From the NCBI GenBank assembly GCA_016200085.1, contig JACQFL010000051.1, positions 1 to 64,000 of the forward strand: DNA of 64,000 nt, given 5' to 3'. The position numbers and the translations under genes are program-made. Below the pieces are notes generated by a model. The model made no database searches and was not told where the DNA came from. It was given only the letters and a program-made list of their open reading frames with translations. The DNA comes from Candidatus Rokuibacteriota bacterium. GTDB lineage: Bacteria; Methylomirabilota; Methylomirabilia; Rokubacteriales; CSP1-6. Positions within the stretch are counted from its first letter, which is position 1. The number at the start of each line of letters is the position of its first letter. Below, in pieces: positions 45,426 to 55,933 of the stretch.

Positions 45426-46493
45426 ATGGATGTCGCGAGCCTCGCGCCCGGCGTGGAAGAGGTCCTCGAGAAGCACCGGTTCGACGTCGGCGCGCTCGAG
45501 CGGTACCTGCGCGAGCACCTCGAGGGGTTCTCCGGGCCGCCCGTCATCGGCCAGTTCCGCGGCGGCCAGTCCAACCCGACGTACTGCCTCGGCGCGGGCG
45601 GCCGGCGCTACGTGCTGCGCCGGAAGCCGCCGGGCAAGCTGCTGCCCTCGGCCCACGCCGTGGATCGCGAGTACCGGGTGATCACCGCGCTCGGCCCCAC
45701 CGGCTTCCCCGTGCCGAAGACCTACGTGTACTGCGGCGACGAGAGCGTGATCGGCACCCCGTTCTACGTCATGGACTACGTGCCCGGCCGCGTCTTCGCC
45801 GACCCTCTGTTGCCCGGCGTCACCCCGAAAGAGCGCGCGGCGATGTACGACTCCTTCAACGAGTGCCTCGCCCGCCTGCACACCGTCGACTTCGCCGCCA
45901 TCGGGCTCGCGGACTTCGGCCGGAGCGGACAGTACGTGGCGCGTCAGATTCACCGCTGGACCGGCCAGTACCGGGCCTCCGAGACCGAGCGCATCGAGGC
46001 GATGGAGCGTCTGATCGAATGGTTGCCGCCGCACATCCCCGCCGAGGATCCCACCACGCTCGTGCACGGCGACTTCCGGCCCGGCAACACCCTCATGCAC
46101 CCGACCGAGCCCCGCGTGGTGGCCGTGCTCGACTGGGAGCTCTCGACCCTCGGCCATCCGCTCTCCGATCTCGCTTACAACTGCATCCCGTATCACCTGC
46201 CTCCAGAGGACAGCCTCGGTGGTGTGGCCGGGGTCGGCCTCGCGGCGAGCGGCATCCCCACTGAGGAGGAGTACCTCACGGCGTACTGTCGCCGCACCGG
46301 GCGCACGGGAGTCGCCGACTGGGAGTTCTACGTCGCGTTCTCGCTGTTCCGACTCGCCGCGATCGCCCAGGGCATCATGGGCCGATTCATCGCGGGCACG
46401 GCCAACGACCCTGAGGCGGCGGAACGCGGGCGGCGGGCCCGGCCGCTGGCCGAGGCGGGCTGGGCGCTGATCGAGAAGCGCCGCGGTACCTGA
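45426..46493 (+). CDS. Aminoglycoside-phosphotransferase-fold kinase, ACAD10/11- and LvaA-related
   Basis: 355 residues. The kinase fold is complete: FRGGQSNPTYCLGAGG (nucleotide loop), YVLRRKPPG (ATP Lys), the catalytic HGDFRPGN at residues 214-221, and VLDWELSTLGHP (metal Asp236). This subfamily is fused to an acyl-CoA dehydrogenase in ACAD10/ACAD11, and occurs as LvaA in levulinate catabolism, where it phosphorylates 4-hydroxyacyl-CoA. An ACAD11-like dehydrogenase gene lies 500 bases away, convergent (47003-48211). ATG at 45426, 10 bases after TATTCT and without a ribosome site; a possible leaderless start. Confidence 0.88.
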   Translation: MDVASLAPGVEEVLEKHRFDVGALERYLREHLEGFSGPPVIGQFRGGQSNPTYCLGAGGRRYVLRRKPPGKLLPSAHAVDREYRVITALGPTGFPVPKTYVYCGDESVIGTPFYVMDYVPGRVFADPLLPGVTPKERAAMYDSFNECLARLHTVDFAAIGLADFGRSGQYVARQIHRWTGQYRASETERIEAMERLIEWLPPHIPAEDPTTLVHGDFRPGNTLMHPTEPRVVAVLDWELSTLGHPLSDLAYNCIPYHLPPEDSLGGVAGVGLAASGIPTEEEYLTAYCRRTGRTGVADWEFYVAFSLFRLAAIAQGIMGRFIAGTANDPEAAERGRRARPLAEAGWALIEKRRGT

Positions 46494-46519
46494 CGCACTC
46501 TGTATCCGAGCGGCGACAC

Positions 46520-46549
46520 TTGTTCCACCGCGCTCGACCCGCGTAGAGT
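46520..46549 (+). promoter_or_regulatory. Candidate promoter of the coiled-coil gene at 46556
   Basis: TTGTTC (46520-46525), an 18-base spacer and TAGAGT (46544-46549), with the GTG start six bases later. This is the same tight -10-to-start spacing as at several other genes of the window. Confidence 0.35.
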
Positions 46550-46555
46550 GGCCCC

Positions 46556-46936
46556 GTGGATCCGGAAACGCGCGCCTACTTCGAGACGCTGAGACGCGAG
46601 ATGCGCGAGCTGGGGGACGAGCTGCGGGGCGAGATCCATGGCGTCCGCGACGAGCTGCGCGACGAGGTCCACGGCGGCCGGGACGGGCTCCGCGGCGAGA
46701 TCGGAGCGGTGGAGGCTCGGATGAGGCGTCACCTCGACGTCTCGGTCGAGGCCATGCGCCATGACCTCGGCGCGATCGCCGAAGGCGTCGTCGCCAACAC
46801 CGAGGCGATCGACCGGCTGCGCGCAGACGTCGCGCACGAGCTGGAGGCACGCTTCGCGGCGAGCACCGCGGCGGTGCGCGCCGCGTTCAGCACGCTGAAG
46901 CACGACGTCGACGCGATCCGCGCCCGGCTTCGATAG
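46556..46936 (+). CDS. Coiled-coil protein with 11-residue repeats, unknown function
   Basis: 126 residues, soluble, almost wholly helical and highly charged. Near residues 21-53 there are three 11-residue units (LRGEIHGVRDE, LRDEVHGGRDG, LRGEIGAVEAR), a hendecad pattern that favours right-handed or straight coiled coils. The rest continues as helix (VEAMRHDLGAIAEGVVANTE and LEARFAASTAAVRAAF). No TM segment or signal. The GTG start is six bases after TAGAGT. It ends at a convergent junction with an acyl-CoA dehydrogenase gene. It may be a phasin-like or cytoskeletal helper; nothing decides this. Confidence 0.65.
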   Translation: MDPETRAYFETLRREMRELGDELRGEIHGVRDELRDEVHGGRDGLRGEIGAVEARMRRHLDVSVEAMRHDLGAIAEGVVANTEAIDRLRADVAHELEARFAASTAAVRAAFSTLKHDVDAIRARLR

Positions 46937-46943
46937 TCGGGGT

Positions 46944-46990
46944 TGGGGGGCTCCGGGCGCCCCCCAACCCCCACCCGGCGCTCGGAGCGG
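46944..46990 (+). repeat. Intergenic palindromic repeat, family A, copy 3 (truncated)
   Basis: Between the convergent stops at 46936 and 47003. It has the GGGGGGCTCCGGGCGCC hairpin, CCCCCAACCCCC and CGGCGCTCGGAGCG but lacks the distal CGCCCCTCGAC block. It probably doubles as transcription terminator for both genes. Confidence 0.7.
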
Positions 46991-47002
46991 TTCCCCGCGC
47001 GG

Positions 47003-48211
<1,209 letters not shown>

Positions 48212-48290
48212 GGCGAAACCTCCCGTGGGCGTTGGTGCCAGGGGGATTGTATCGCAGGGCGGCGACGGCGCGAGCGCCCGCCTCCTCTGA

Positions 48291-49766
48291 TCAGACCCCG
48301 CGGAGCTCCGGCACGACCCAGAGCGCGGGCAGGCCTGCGGCCACGCGCTGGATGTTGTCGAAGCCGTTGCGGAAGGCCTTGCTCCAGTTCTCCCACGTCG
48401 GGCCCGCGGTGTGCGGCGTGATGGTGACGTTCTCCAGGCCGAAGAGCGGGTGATCGCTGATCGGCGGCTCCTCCACCATGACGTCGAGACCGGCGGCCAC
48501 GATCTGGTTGGTGGCCAGCGCCTTGAAGAGCGCGTCCTCGTCGACCACGGGCCCGCGGCAGGTGTTGATGAAGAACGCCGTGGGCTTCATGGAGGCGAAC
48601 TCCCGCTCGCCCATCATCTTCCGGGTGACCGCGTTGAGCGGCACGTGCAGGCTCACCACGTCCGAGGTCCGGAGCAGCTCGTCGAAGAGCACGAAGCGGA
48701 CGCCGAAGGCGTCCTCCTGGTCCTCGGTGAGCCGCACGATGTCGTAGTACTGCACCGTCATGTCAAAGGCCTTCGCGCGCCGGGCGACCTTCTTGCCGAT
48801 GGTGCCGAGGCCGACGATGCCGAGGGTCTTGCCCGACAGCTCGTAGAGCCGGTTCTGGGAGAAGTCGCCCACGCGCCACTTGCCGGCGGTCACGTTCTTG
48901 TGCTGCCACGCCAGCCGCTTGGCGACCGACAGCATCAGCATCATCGCGGCCTCGGCCACGGCAACGGAGTTGGAGCCGCCGTTGTTGGCGATGGGCACCC
49001 GCGCCTCGCGGGCGGCGTTGACGTCCACGCGATCGTAGCCGGCGCTGATGAGCTGGATCAGCTTGAGCCGCTTGGCCGTCGCGAACAGCTCCTTGTTCAG
49101 GTGCTCGCGCGGGAAGCCCATGTAGAACTCGGCGTCCGCCATCTCCTTGCGGAACGCCGGCGTCGTCGAGTCCATGACGATGAGGTCGAAGCCCGCCGGC
49201 AGGAGCGGCTTGGCAAGCTCCATGATGGGGGACGGCAGGGGCGGGGAGAAGACGATCTTGTGTCGGGTGTCGGCCACGGCAATCTCCTTTGCGAACGGTG
49301 TATTCGCGGAGGGGAGTGTACCGCCATCCCCGGATCGCCCGCCGGCAATCTTGCCGAGGATCATGTAGGTCGCGCGGCCCGTGGCGAGCAGGCGGCCGGC
49401 GGCGTCGGTGATCGTCGCCTCGCCGAACGCGATCGTCCGCCCCTTCTTGAGGATGCGTCCCTCGGCGAACACGGCGCCCTCGGTGGCGGAGGCGATGAAG
49501 CTGACGTTGAGGTCGAGCGTGGTCTGTCCCACCCCACCCGCCGCCGCGTCGTGAAGCGTGCTGAGCGCGCCGCCGACCGCGGTGTCGACCAGCGCGCTGT
49601 AGACCCCGCCGTGCAGCGGCGCGCCCGGCGCGTTGCGGACCTCGTCGCGGATCGGCACACGCAGCCGCACCCAGCCCTCGCGCGCCGCCTCGACCTCGAT
49701 CCCGAGGTGGCGCCAGAACAGATTGTCCTGGGCGCGCGCCCGGACGCTCGCCAGCAGATCGCTCAC
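48291..49766 (-). CDS. Hotdog thioesterase fused in frame to a D-2-hydroxyacid dehydrogenase
   Basis: 491 residues from a GTG at 49766, with no stop between two domains. Residues 1-125 are a PaaI-type hotdog thioesterase ([20 protein letters not shown] and [20 protein letters not shown]). Residues about 170-491 are a D-isomer-specific 2-hydroxyacid dehydrogenase: [20 protein letters not shown], active Arg in [10 protein letters not shown], Glu in [11 protein letters not shown], and His in [21 protein letters not shown] precedes a GTG at 49277, which would give the 328-residue dehydrogenase alone. So the locus may yield both a fusion and a free dehydrogenase, or the thioesterase has lost its stop codon. 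Confidence 0.8.
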   Translation of the reverse strand: MSDLLASVRARAQDNLFWRHLGIEVEAAREGWVRLRVPIRDEVRNAPGAPLHGGVYSALVDTAVGGALSTLHDAAAGGVGQTTLDLNVSFIASATEGAVFAEGRILKKGRTIAFGEATITDAAGRLLATGRATYMILGKIAGGRSGDGGTLPSANTPFAKEIAVADTRHKIVFSPPLPSPIMELAKPLLPAGFDLIVMDSTTPAFRKEMADAEFYMGFPREHLNKELFATAKRLKLIQLISAGYDRVDVNAAREARVPIANNGGSNSVAVAEAAMMLMLSVAKRLAWQHKNVTAGKWRVGDFSQNRLYELSGKTLGIVGLGTIGKKVARRAKAFDMTVQYYDIVRLTEDQEDAFGVRFVLFDELLRTSDVVSLHVPLNAVTRKMMGEREFASMKPTAFFINTCRGPVVDEDALFKALATNQIVAAGLDVMVEEPPISDHPLFGLENVTITPHTAGPTWENWSKAFRNGFDNIQRVAAGLPALWVVPELRGV

Positions 49767-49856
49767 GCCGGCAGTGTACCGCGCCCACTGTCCACCGCGA
49801 CCCGCCACGACCCGCTTGCGCGAAACCTGCCACGCTCTCGCTATGGCAGTGGCTCT

Positions 49857-50094
49857 GTTGGGTACGAGTGACCTCGGCCGCGCCGCGTGCCGGCGCGGAG
49901 GGCGGTCAGCCGCGCCGTTGGCTAGGTCTTGGCCGCGCCGCGTGCCGGGCGTGGGGGACGGGGCGGGGCGGGTCAGCAGCGCCGTTGGGTACGGGTGGTA
50001 TCGTTCCGCCCTCAACGCGGCGCGCGGACACGGCGTCGAGATTGCCCAGTCAGTCGGCGCGGTTGACCCGCCCCGCCCCGTCCCCCACGCCCGG
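49857..50094. repeat. Repeat-rich structured element: direct repeats and a perfect 31-bp inverted repeat
   Basis: This 334-base gap holds no gene. Two imperfect direct units, 49857-49916 and 49917-49982, share GTTGG, GGCCGCGCCGCGTGCCGG and GGTCAGC-GCGCC; a third start (GTTGGGTACGGGTGG) follows. Overlapping the second unit, the arm at 49945-49975 is the exact reverse complement of 50064-50094, with 88 bases between. The right arm ends six bases before the thiolase stop. It may be a 150-bp inverted-repeat element, a terminator or a structured RNA. Confidence 0.75.
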
Positions 50095-50100
50095 CGACTG

Positions 50101-51285
<1,185 letters not shown>

Positions 51286-51298
51286 GGGACGATCTCCT

Positions 51299-52405
51299 TT
51301 AGGGCGTGTCGCCCTGGATGATAGCAGGCGGCGGGCGGTCGGGATCCTCGGCGAAGAGCGCGCCTCCGATCGAGCGGGCGTCGGTGAGCCCGCGCGCCTT
51401 CAGCACGTACGTCATGAGCAGGAAGAACGCGCCGGCCTCGACGGCCACGCCGAGCAGCGGCGACTGGCCGACCACGGTGTCGAACAGGCCGTGGAGCAGC
51501 GCCGCGGTGGCGAGCCCGGCGGCGCGCAGCGGCCATCGGCGCGCGCGGTCGGCCGCGGCCAGCGCGATGAAGTAGCCGAAGATCCCCGCCAGGCAGGCGT
51601 GGAAGAACGGCGTCATGGCCATGCGCACGACGTTGTTGTAGATGGGACCCACGAGATAGCCGAGCTGCCCGGTCCGCGCGACCGCCCGCAGCGCCGACTC
51701 GAGCGCGGTGAAGACGTAGAACACGTTCTCGGCGACCGCGAAGCCGATGCCCGACATCATGCCGAGCACGATGCCGACGACCGGGTTCTTCATCCGGTCG
51801 GTGAAGCGGGAGAGCACGAAGAGCGGCAGGGCCTTGCAGAGCTCCTCGCGCACGCCGACGAAGAGCACGAAACCCAGGGCCTGCAGCGGCAGGAAGGCGC
51901 TTCCGATGAGCCGCCCGGCGAGATCGGGCGGGATCGACAGGTACACCTGGAGCAGCGGCAGGCCGACGATCGCGGTGAAGACCAGCGTGCCCAGCGCGAG
52001 CGCGACCGGCACCTGGCGCGCGGCGAACAGGCGGTAGAGCAGGAGGGCCCACAGCAGACCCGACCAGAGGGCGAGCGCGTTGAGGATCAGCTGGATGCTG
52101 TCCAGCGCCTGGATGGCGAGGGGCACCACGGCCACCAGCGCGAGGAGCAGGAAGACCGGGCTGCGCACGATCTCCGCCGCCCGGGCGCGGTCGACCTTCA
52201 TCACGTCCTTGAGGGAGAGGTCGGCGACCTCGTGGAAGAACTCGTTGATGCCGCCGCGGGGGGGCGGGGGCAGCACGATCGCGCCGCCCGCGGCGCCGCC
52301 CGGCCCCGCGGCGCCGCCCGGCGCGGCCGGTGCGACGGGGCGCCCGCAGGCCCCGCAGAAGCGCGCGTCGGCAGCGAGCGCCTGGCCGCACGCGGTGCAG
52401 AACAT
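51299..52405 (-). CDS. PrsW-type intramembrane protease with N-terminal zinc ribbon
   Basis: 368 residues from the ATG at 52405. A zinc ribbon, CTACGQ..CGACGR, occupies residues 3-21, then a Gly/Pro linker, then 8-9 TM helices. PrsW/CAAX-like motifs: [17 protein letters not shown] (paired Glu), [11 protein letters not shown] and [15 protein letters not shown], plus [12 protein letters not shown]. PrsW proteases cleave membrane proteins such as anti-sigma factors. A perfect TATAAT ends 7 bases before the ATG, which suggests a leaderless own transcript inside the FadB-thiolase cluster. The substrate is unknown. Confidence 0.85.
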   Translation of the reverse strand: MFCTACGQALAADARFCGACGRPVAPAAPGGAAGPGGAAGGAIVLPPPPRGGINEFFHEVADLSLKDVMKVDRARAAEIVRSPVFLLLALVAVVPLAIQALDSIQLILNALALWSGLLWALLLYRLFAARQVPVALALGTLVFTAIVGLPLLQVYLSIPPDLAGRLIGSAFLPLQALGFVLFVGVREELCKALPLFVLSRFTDRMKNPVVGIVLGMMSGIGFAVAENVFYVFTALESALRAVARTGQLGYLVGPIYNNVVRMAMTPFFHACLAGIFGYFIALAAADRARRWPLRAAGLATAALLHGLFDTVVGQSPLLGVAVEAGAFFLLMTYVLKARGLTDARSIGGALFAEDPDRPPPAIIQGDTP

Positions 52406-52412
52406 GGCGCGC

Positions 52413-52418
52413 ATTATA
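52413..52418 (-). promoter_or_regulatory. -10 element (TATAAT) immediately before the PrsW-type gene
   Basis: The minus strand reads TATAAT at 52413-52418, a consensus -10 in DNA where such AT-rich runs are rare. The ATG at 52405 lies where transcription would start. No convincing -35 is seen 16-18 bases upstream. Confidence 0.45.
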
Positions 52419-52443
52419 CCGGCAGCGCGCGGACGTGCGGGCG

Positions 52444-54546
52444 CTACGGGCGCGCGTAGTCCCGGAAGCCCTTGCCCTCGGTCGCGAGCCTCACGAGCAG
52501 CGGGGCCGGCGTCCAGGGCTCGCCGTGGGCCGTGTGGAAGGCAACCACGTCGTCGCAGACGCTCTTGAGCCCGAGCGTGTCGGCCCAGAACATCGGGCCG
52601 CCGCGGTAGCGCGGGAAGCCGTAGCCGTAGATGTAGGTCACGTCGATATCGCTCGCGCGGAGCGCGATGCCCTCCTCGAGGATGCGGGCGCCCTCGTTGA
52701 TCAGCGGATAGAGACAGCGCTTGAGGATCTCGTCGTCGCCGATGCTCCGCCGCGTGATCCCCTGCTCCCGCGCGCTCTGCTCGATGACCTTCTCCACCTC
52801 GGGATCGGGCACCGGCGTGCGGTTGCCCTTCTCGTAGCGGTACCAGCCCGCCCCCGTCTTCTGGCCGAAGCGCCCCTGCTCGCACAGCCGGTCGGCCACC
52901 GGCGAGTGGCGCAGGTCCTTCCGGCGCAGGTGCGCCTTGCCCTTGCGGATGCGCCAGCCGACGTCCAGGCCCGCGAGATCGCCCATCGCGAAGGGGCCCA
53001 TGGGCAGGCCGAAGTCGTAGATCACCCGGTCCACCTGCTGGGGCGTCGCGCCTTCTTCCAGCAGGAACTCCGCCTCGCGCAGGTAGCCGTGGAGCATGCG
53101 GTTGCCGATGAAGCCGTCGCAGTTGCCCGCGAGCACCCAGACCTTGCCGATGCGCCGCGCCAGCTCCGCCGCGGTCGCGATCGTCTCCCGGGCGGTCTTC
53201 GCCCCGCGCACCAGCTCGAGCAGGCGCATGACGTTGGCGGGGCTGAAGAAGTGCGTGCCGATCACGGCGCCCGGCCGCGTCGTCGCGCTGGCGATCTCGT
53301 CGACATCGAGCGTGGAGGTGTTGGTGGCCAGCACCGCGCCGGGCCTGGCCACGGCGTCGAGGCGCGCGAAGACCTCCTTCTTGACCGCCATTTCCTCGAA
53401 CACGGCCTCGATGACGATGTCGGCCTCCCGCACGGCGCCGAGGTCGAGCGTGCCCGTGATGAGCCCCAGGCGCCGGTCCATGTCGGCCTGGCTGAGCCGG
53501 CCCTTCTCGACGGTGGCCGCGTAGTTCTTCCTCACCACGGCGAGCCCGCGATCGAGCGCCTCCTGCGCGGTCTCCACGACGGTGACGGGGATGCCGGCGT
53601 TGGCGAAGTTCATCGCGATGCCGCCGCCCATCGTCCCCGCGCCGATGACGGCCGCCGTCTTGATGGCGGTGACCGCGGTCTCCCTGGGTACGTCCGGGAT
53701 CTTGGTCGCCTCGCGCTCGGCGAAGAACGCGTGGATCTGCGCGCGCGACTGCGGCGACTCCAGGCACTCGCGGAAGAGCTCGCGCTCGCGCGTCAGGCCC
53801 TCGGTGAAGGGCAGCCTCACCGCGGCCTGCACGGCCTCGATGCACTTGTACGGCGCCAGGAAGCCGCGCGCCTGGTGGGCGATGGATCTCCGGAACTCGT
53901 CGAACGGCGCAGGATTGCTCCGCGCCGGGGCGAGCTTCTCGTCGCTGGCGCTGACCTTCTTCAGCGGCCGCCGCTCGGCGACCACCTTCTCGGCGAAGGC
54001 CACGCCGCCCGCGCGCAGGTCGGCGACGATCTCGTCGACGATGCCGAGGGCGAGGGCGCGATCGGCCCGCACCGGATCGCCGCTGACGATCATCTTGAGC
54101 GCCGCCTCCGCGCCGATGATGCGGGGCAGGCGCTGGGTGCCGCCCGCTCCCGGCAAGAGCCCCAGCTTCACTTCCGGCAGCCCGACCTGCGCGGAGGGGA
54201 CGGCGACCCGGTAGTGGCAGGCCAGCGTGACCTCGAGCCCGCCGCCGAGCGCGGTGCCGTGGATCGCGGCGACCACCGGCTTCGGGCTGGCCTCGATGGC
54301 GTCCAGGACCTCGTGGAGCCCGGGAGGCGCGGGCGGCTTGCCGAACTCGCGGATGTCGGCCCCCGCGATGAACGTCCGCCCGCCACCGAGGATGACCATG
54401 GCGGTGACCGCCGCGTCGGAGGCGCCCCGGATGACGCTCTCCAGCAACCCCTTCCGCACGTCCACGCTCAAGGCATTGACCGGCGGATTGTCTACAGTGA
54501 TGACCGCCACGCTCCCCTGACGCTCGTACGACACCGGCGCGCTCAT
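52444..54546 (-). CDS. Bifunctional enoyl-CoA hydratase / 3-hydroxyacyl-CoA dehydrogenase (FadB/FadJ-like)
   Basis: 700 residues, three parts. Residues 1-190 are a crotonase (FIAGADIREFGKPPAPPG, IHGTALGGGLEVTLACHYR and LPEVKLGLLPGAGGTQRLPR with the two catalytic Glu). Residues about 295-480 are a Rossmann domain (AAVIGAGTMGGGIAMNFANA). Residues about 480-700 are two C-terminal 3HCDH domains (NRMLHGYLREAEFLLEEGAT and YGYGFPRYRGGPMFWAD). It performs hydration and NAD-dependent oxidation in beta-oxidation; the thiolase at 50101 completes the cycle. The ATG follows GGGAGGAAGCC. It is divergent from the SDR gene. Confidence 0.95.
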   Translation of the reverse strand: MSAPVSYERQGSVAVITVDNPPVNALSVDVRKGLLESVIRGASDAAVTAMVILGGGRTFIAGADIREFGKPPAPPGLHEVLDAIEASPKPVVAAIHGTALGGGLEVTLACHYRVAVPSAQVGLPEVKLGLLPGAGGTQRLPRIIGAEAALKMIVSGDPVRADRALALGIVDEIVADLRAGGVAFAEKVVAERRPLKKVSASDEKLAPARSNPAPFDEFRRSIAHQARGFLAPYKCIEAVQAAVRLPFTEGLTRERELFRECLESPQSRAQIHAFFAEREATKIPDVPRETAVTAIKTAAVIGAGTMGGGIAMNFANAGIPVTVVETAQEALDRGLAVVRKNYAATVEKGRLSQADMDRRLGLITGTLDLGAVREADIVIEAVFEEMAVKKEVFARLDAVARPGAVLATNTSTLDVDEIASATTRPGAVIGTHFFSPANVMRLLELVRGAKTARETIATAAELARRIGKVWVLAGNCDGFIGNRMLHGYLREAEFLLEEGATPQQVDRVIYDFGLPMGPFAMGDLAGLDVGWRIRKGKAHLRRKDLRHSPVADRLCEQGRFGQKTGAGWYRYEKGNRTPVPDPEVEKVIEQSAREQGITRRSIGDDEILKRCLYPLINEGARILEEGIALRASDIDVTYIYGYGFPRYRGGPMFWADTLGLKSVCDDVVAFHTAHGEPWTPAPLLVRLATEGKGFRDYARP

Positions 54547-54601
54547 GGCTTCCTCCCTTGCGAGGTCGCCATCTTACCATTTAGGAATTTCACCGCTCGG
54601 C

Positions 54602-54621
54602 GGGTGCGCTCGCGCGCACCC
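54602..54621. other. Hairpin in the divergent promoter region of the FadB-type and SDR genes
   Basis: GGGTGCGC-TCGC-GCGCACCC is a perfect 8-bp inverted repeat lying between the two divergent starts (54546 and 54692). It could be a shared operator. Nothing else in the 145-base gap stands out except TAAGAT (minus, 54571-54576) upstream of the FadB-type gene. Confidence 0.35.
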
Positions 54622-54691
54622 ACCTCGCACCCCGTTCGGCTCGCTGCGGAGACAGCGGCTCACCTCACACAGCCATGCTACCCTTCCCGGC

Positions 54692-55438
54692 ATGCGGATG
54701 AGGGGGAAGGTGGCGATCGTCACGGGCGCAGCGTCGGGGCTCGGTCGCGCCACCGCGTTGCGGTTCGCCGAGGAAGGCGCGAGGGTGGCGTGCGCCGACC
54801 GCGCGTTCGAGGGCGCGCAGGCAACGGCCAAGGCCATCGAGGGCGCGGGCGGGGAAGCGCTGGCCGTCGAGGTGAACGTCACGGACGAGGCCGCCTGCGC
54901 GCGGATGGTCACGGCGACGGTCGGCCGCTGGCAGGCCGTGACCACGCTGGTGAACGCCGCGGGCGTCCGGGGCGGCGATCGCCGCGACCCTGCGCCCGCC
55001 ACCGCCGACTGGCAGCGGATCATCGACGTCAACCTCACCGGGACGTTCTTCGCCTCGCGCGCCGCCCTGCCCGCGCTGCGTGCCGCGCGGGGCGTCATCA
55101 CGAACATCGCGTCGATCTACGGGCTCGTCGGCGGGTCCATCTCGCCGGCGTACGCAGCCTCCAAGGGCGGCGTGGCGAACCTCACGCGGCAGATGGCGCT
55201 CGACTGGGCGCCCGACGTGCGGGTGAACTGCGTGTGCCCCGGCGTGGTCGAGACCCCGATGACGAAGTCACTCCTCGAGGATCCGGCCTTCCGCGAGGCT
55301 GCCGAGCGGCGCCACCCGCTGAAGCGCCTCGGCCGCCCCGAGGACGTCGCCAACGCCATCCTCTATCTCTGCAGCGACGAGGCCTCCTGGGTGACCGGCG
55401 TGGCCCTGCCGGTGGACGGCGGCTACACCGCGGCCTGA
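54692..55438 (+). CDS. Short-chain dehydrogenase/reductase (SDR, FabG-like)
   Basis: 248 residues from the ATG at 54692 (MRMRGKVAIVTGAASGLGRA). Classical SDR features: TGAASGLG nucleotide motif, NAAG in LVNAAGVRGG, catalytic Ser in NIASIYGLVG, and YAASK (Tyr and Lys). The C-terminus ends SWVTGVALPVDGGYTAA. The oxidised substrate could be a 3-hydroxyacyl-CoA or a secondary alcohol. The start lies 7 bases after TACCCT and has no ribosome site. Longer upstream reading to 54545 overlaps the FadB-type control region and is unlikely. Confidence 0.92.
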   Translation: MRMRGKVAIVTGAASGLGRATALRFAEEGARVACADRAFEGAQATAKAIEGAGGEALAVEVNVTDEAACARMVTATVGRWQAVTTLVNAAGVRGGDRRDPAPATADWQRIIDVNLTGTFFASRAALPALRAARGVITNIASIYGLVGGSISPAYAASKGGVANLTRQMALDWAPDVRVNCVCPGVVETPMTKSLLEDPAFREAAERRHPLKRLGRPEDVANAILYLCSDEASWVTGVALPVDGGYTAA

Positions 55439-55482
55439 CCGCCGGGGAGGCCTCCGCCGCGCCCGGCGCGATCGTGGGACGG

Positions 55483-55899
55483 ATGGCCCGGCACCAGGAC
55501 CACCACGCGCCGATCTTCGTCGGGCCGGACATCGTCGGACCGATCGAGGCCATGCGCCGCACGTGGGACCCGGTGATGGCGAGCCAGATCGCGGCTCACG
55601 TCAGGGTCGCGTACCCCCGGGAGGCGCCGCTCGTCGAGCTGCTCGTCGACCGCGTCCGGCTCCCCAGCGCGACCGTCTCTGCCTTCCGGCTCCGCCTCGG
55701 CGGCGTCGCGCACTGGGGGCGACCCCAGGACGGCGTCCACATCGCTGTGGACGACCTCGACGGCGGCTATCGGGACCTCCGCGACCGCATCCTGGGCCCG
55801 CCTTTCACGCCGCTCGAGGTGGCGCCGCACGTGATCGCGGCCTTCGATGGCACGGCGTGGGCCGTGCTCGAAACCTTCCCGTTGCGGCAGACCGGCTAG
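55483..55899 (+). CDS. 2H-phosphoesterase-like protein (2'-5' RNA ligase fold), degenerate motifs
   Basis: 138 residues. The layout, two similar halves each with a His on a beta strand (AAHVRVAYPREAPLVELL near residue 39, and APHVIAAFDGTAWAVLETFP near 112), resembles the 2H phosphoesterase/2'-5' RNA ligase fold, whose active motifs are H-x-(T/S)-x. Here the Thr/Ser positions are Arg and Ile, so catalysis is doubtful. It lies 44 bases after the SDR. No ribosome site is seen before the ATG at 55483. A GTG at 55474 is an alternative. Confidence 0.55.
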   Translation: MARHQDHHAPIFVGPDIVGPIEAMRRTWDPVMASQIAAHVRVAYPREAPLVELLVDRVRLPSATVSAFRLRLGGVAHWGRPQDGVHIAVDDLDGGYRDLRDRILGPPFTPLEVAPHVIAAFDGTAWAVLETFPLRQTG

Positions 55900-55933
55900 A
55901 CCGGCAGCATCGGGTTCGTGGCGCGCCTGGGGG

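Noticed and set aside
49945-50094. Insertion sequence bounded by the 31-bp arms
   Set aside because: The interior is only 88 bases, codes for nothing, and no target duplication is evident; at most a non-autonomous element.
51299-54580. 1093-codon minus-strand frame joining the PrsW-type gene to sequence upstream
   Set aside because: The upstream part is an out-of-frame reading of the FadB-type gene; the zinc-ribbon protein starts at 52405.
52330-55899. 1189-codon plus-strand open frame across the FadB-type and SDR genes
   Set aside because: Only its last 138 codons (55483-55899) look like a protein; the rest mirrors the FadB-type gene on the other strand.
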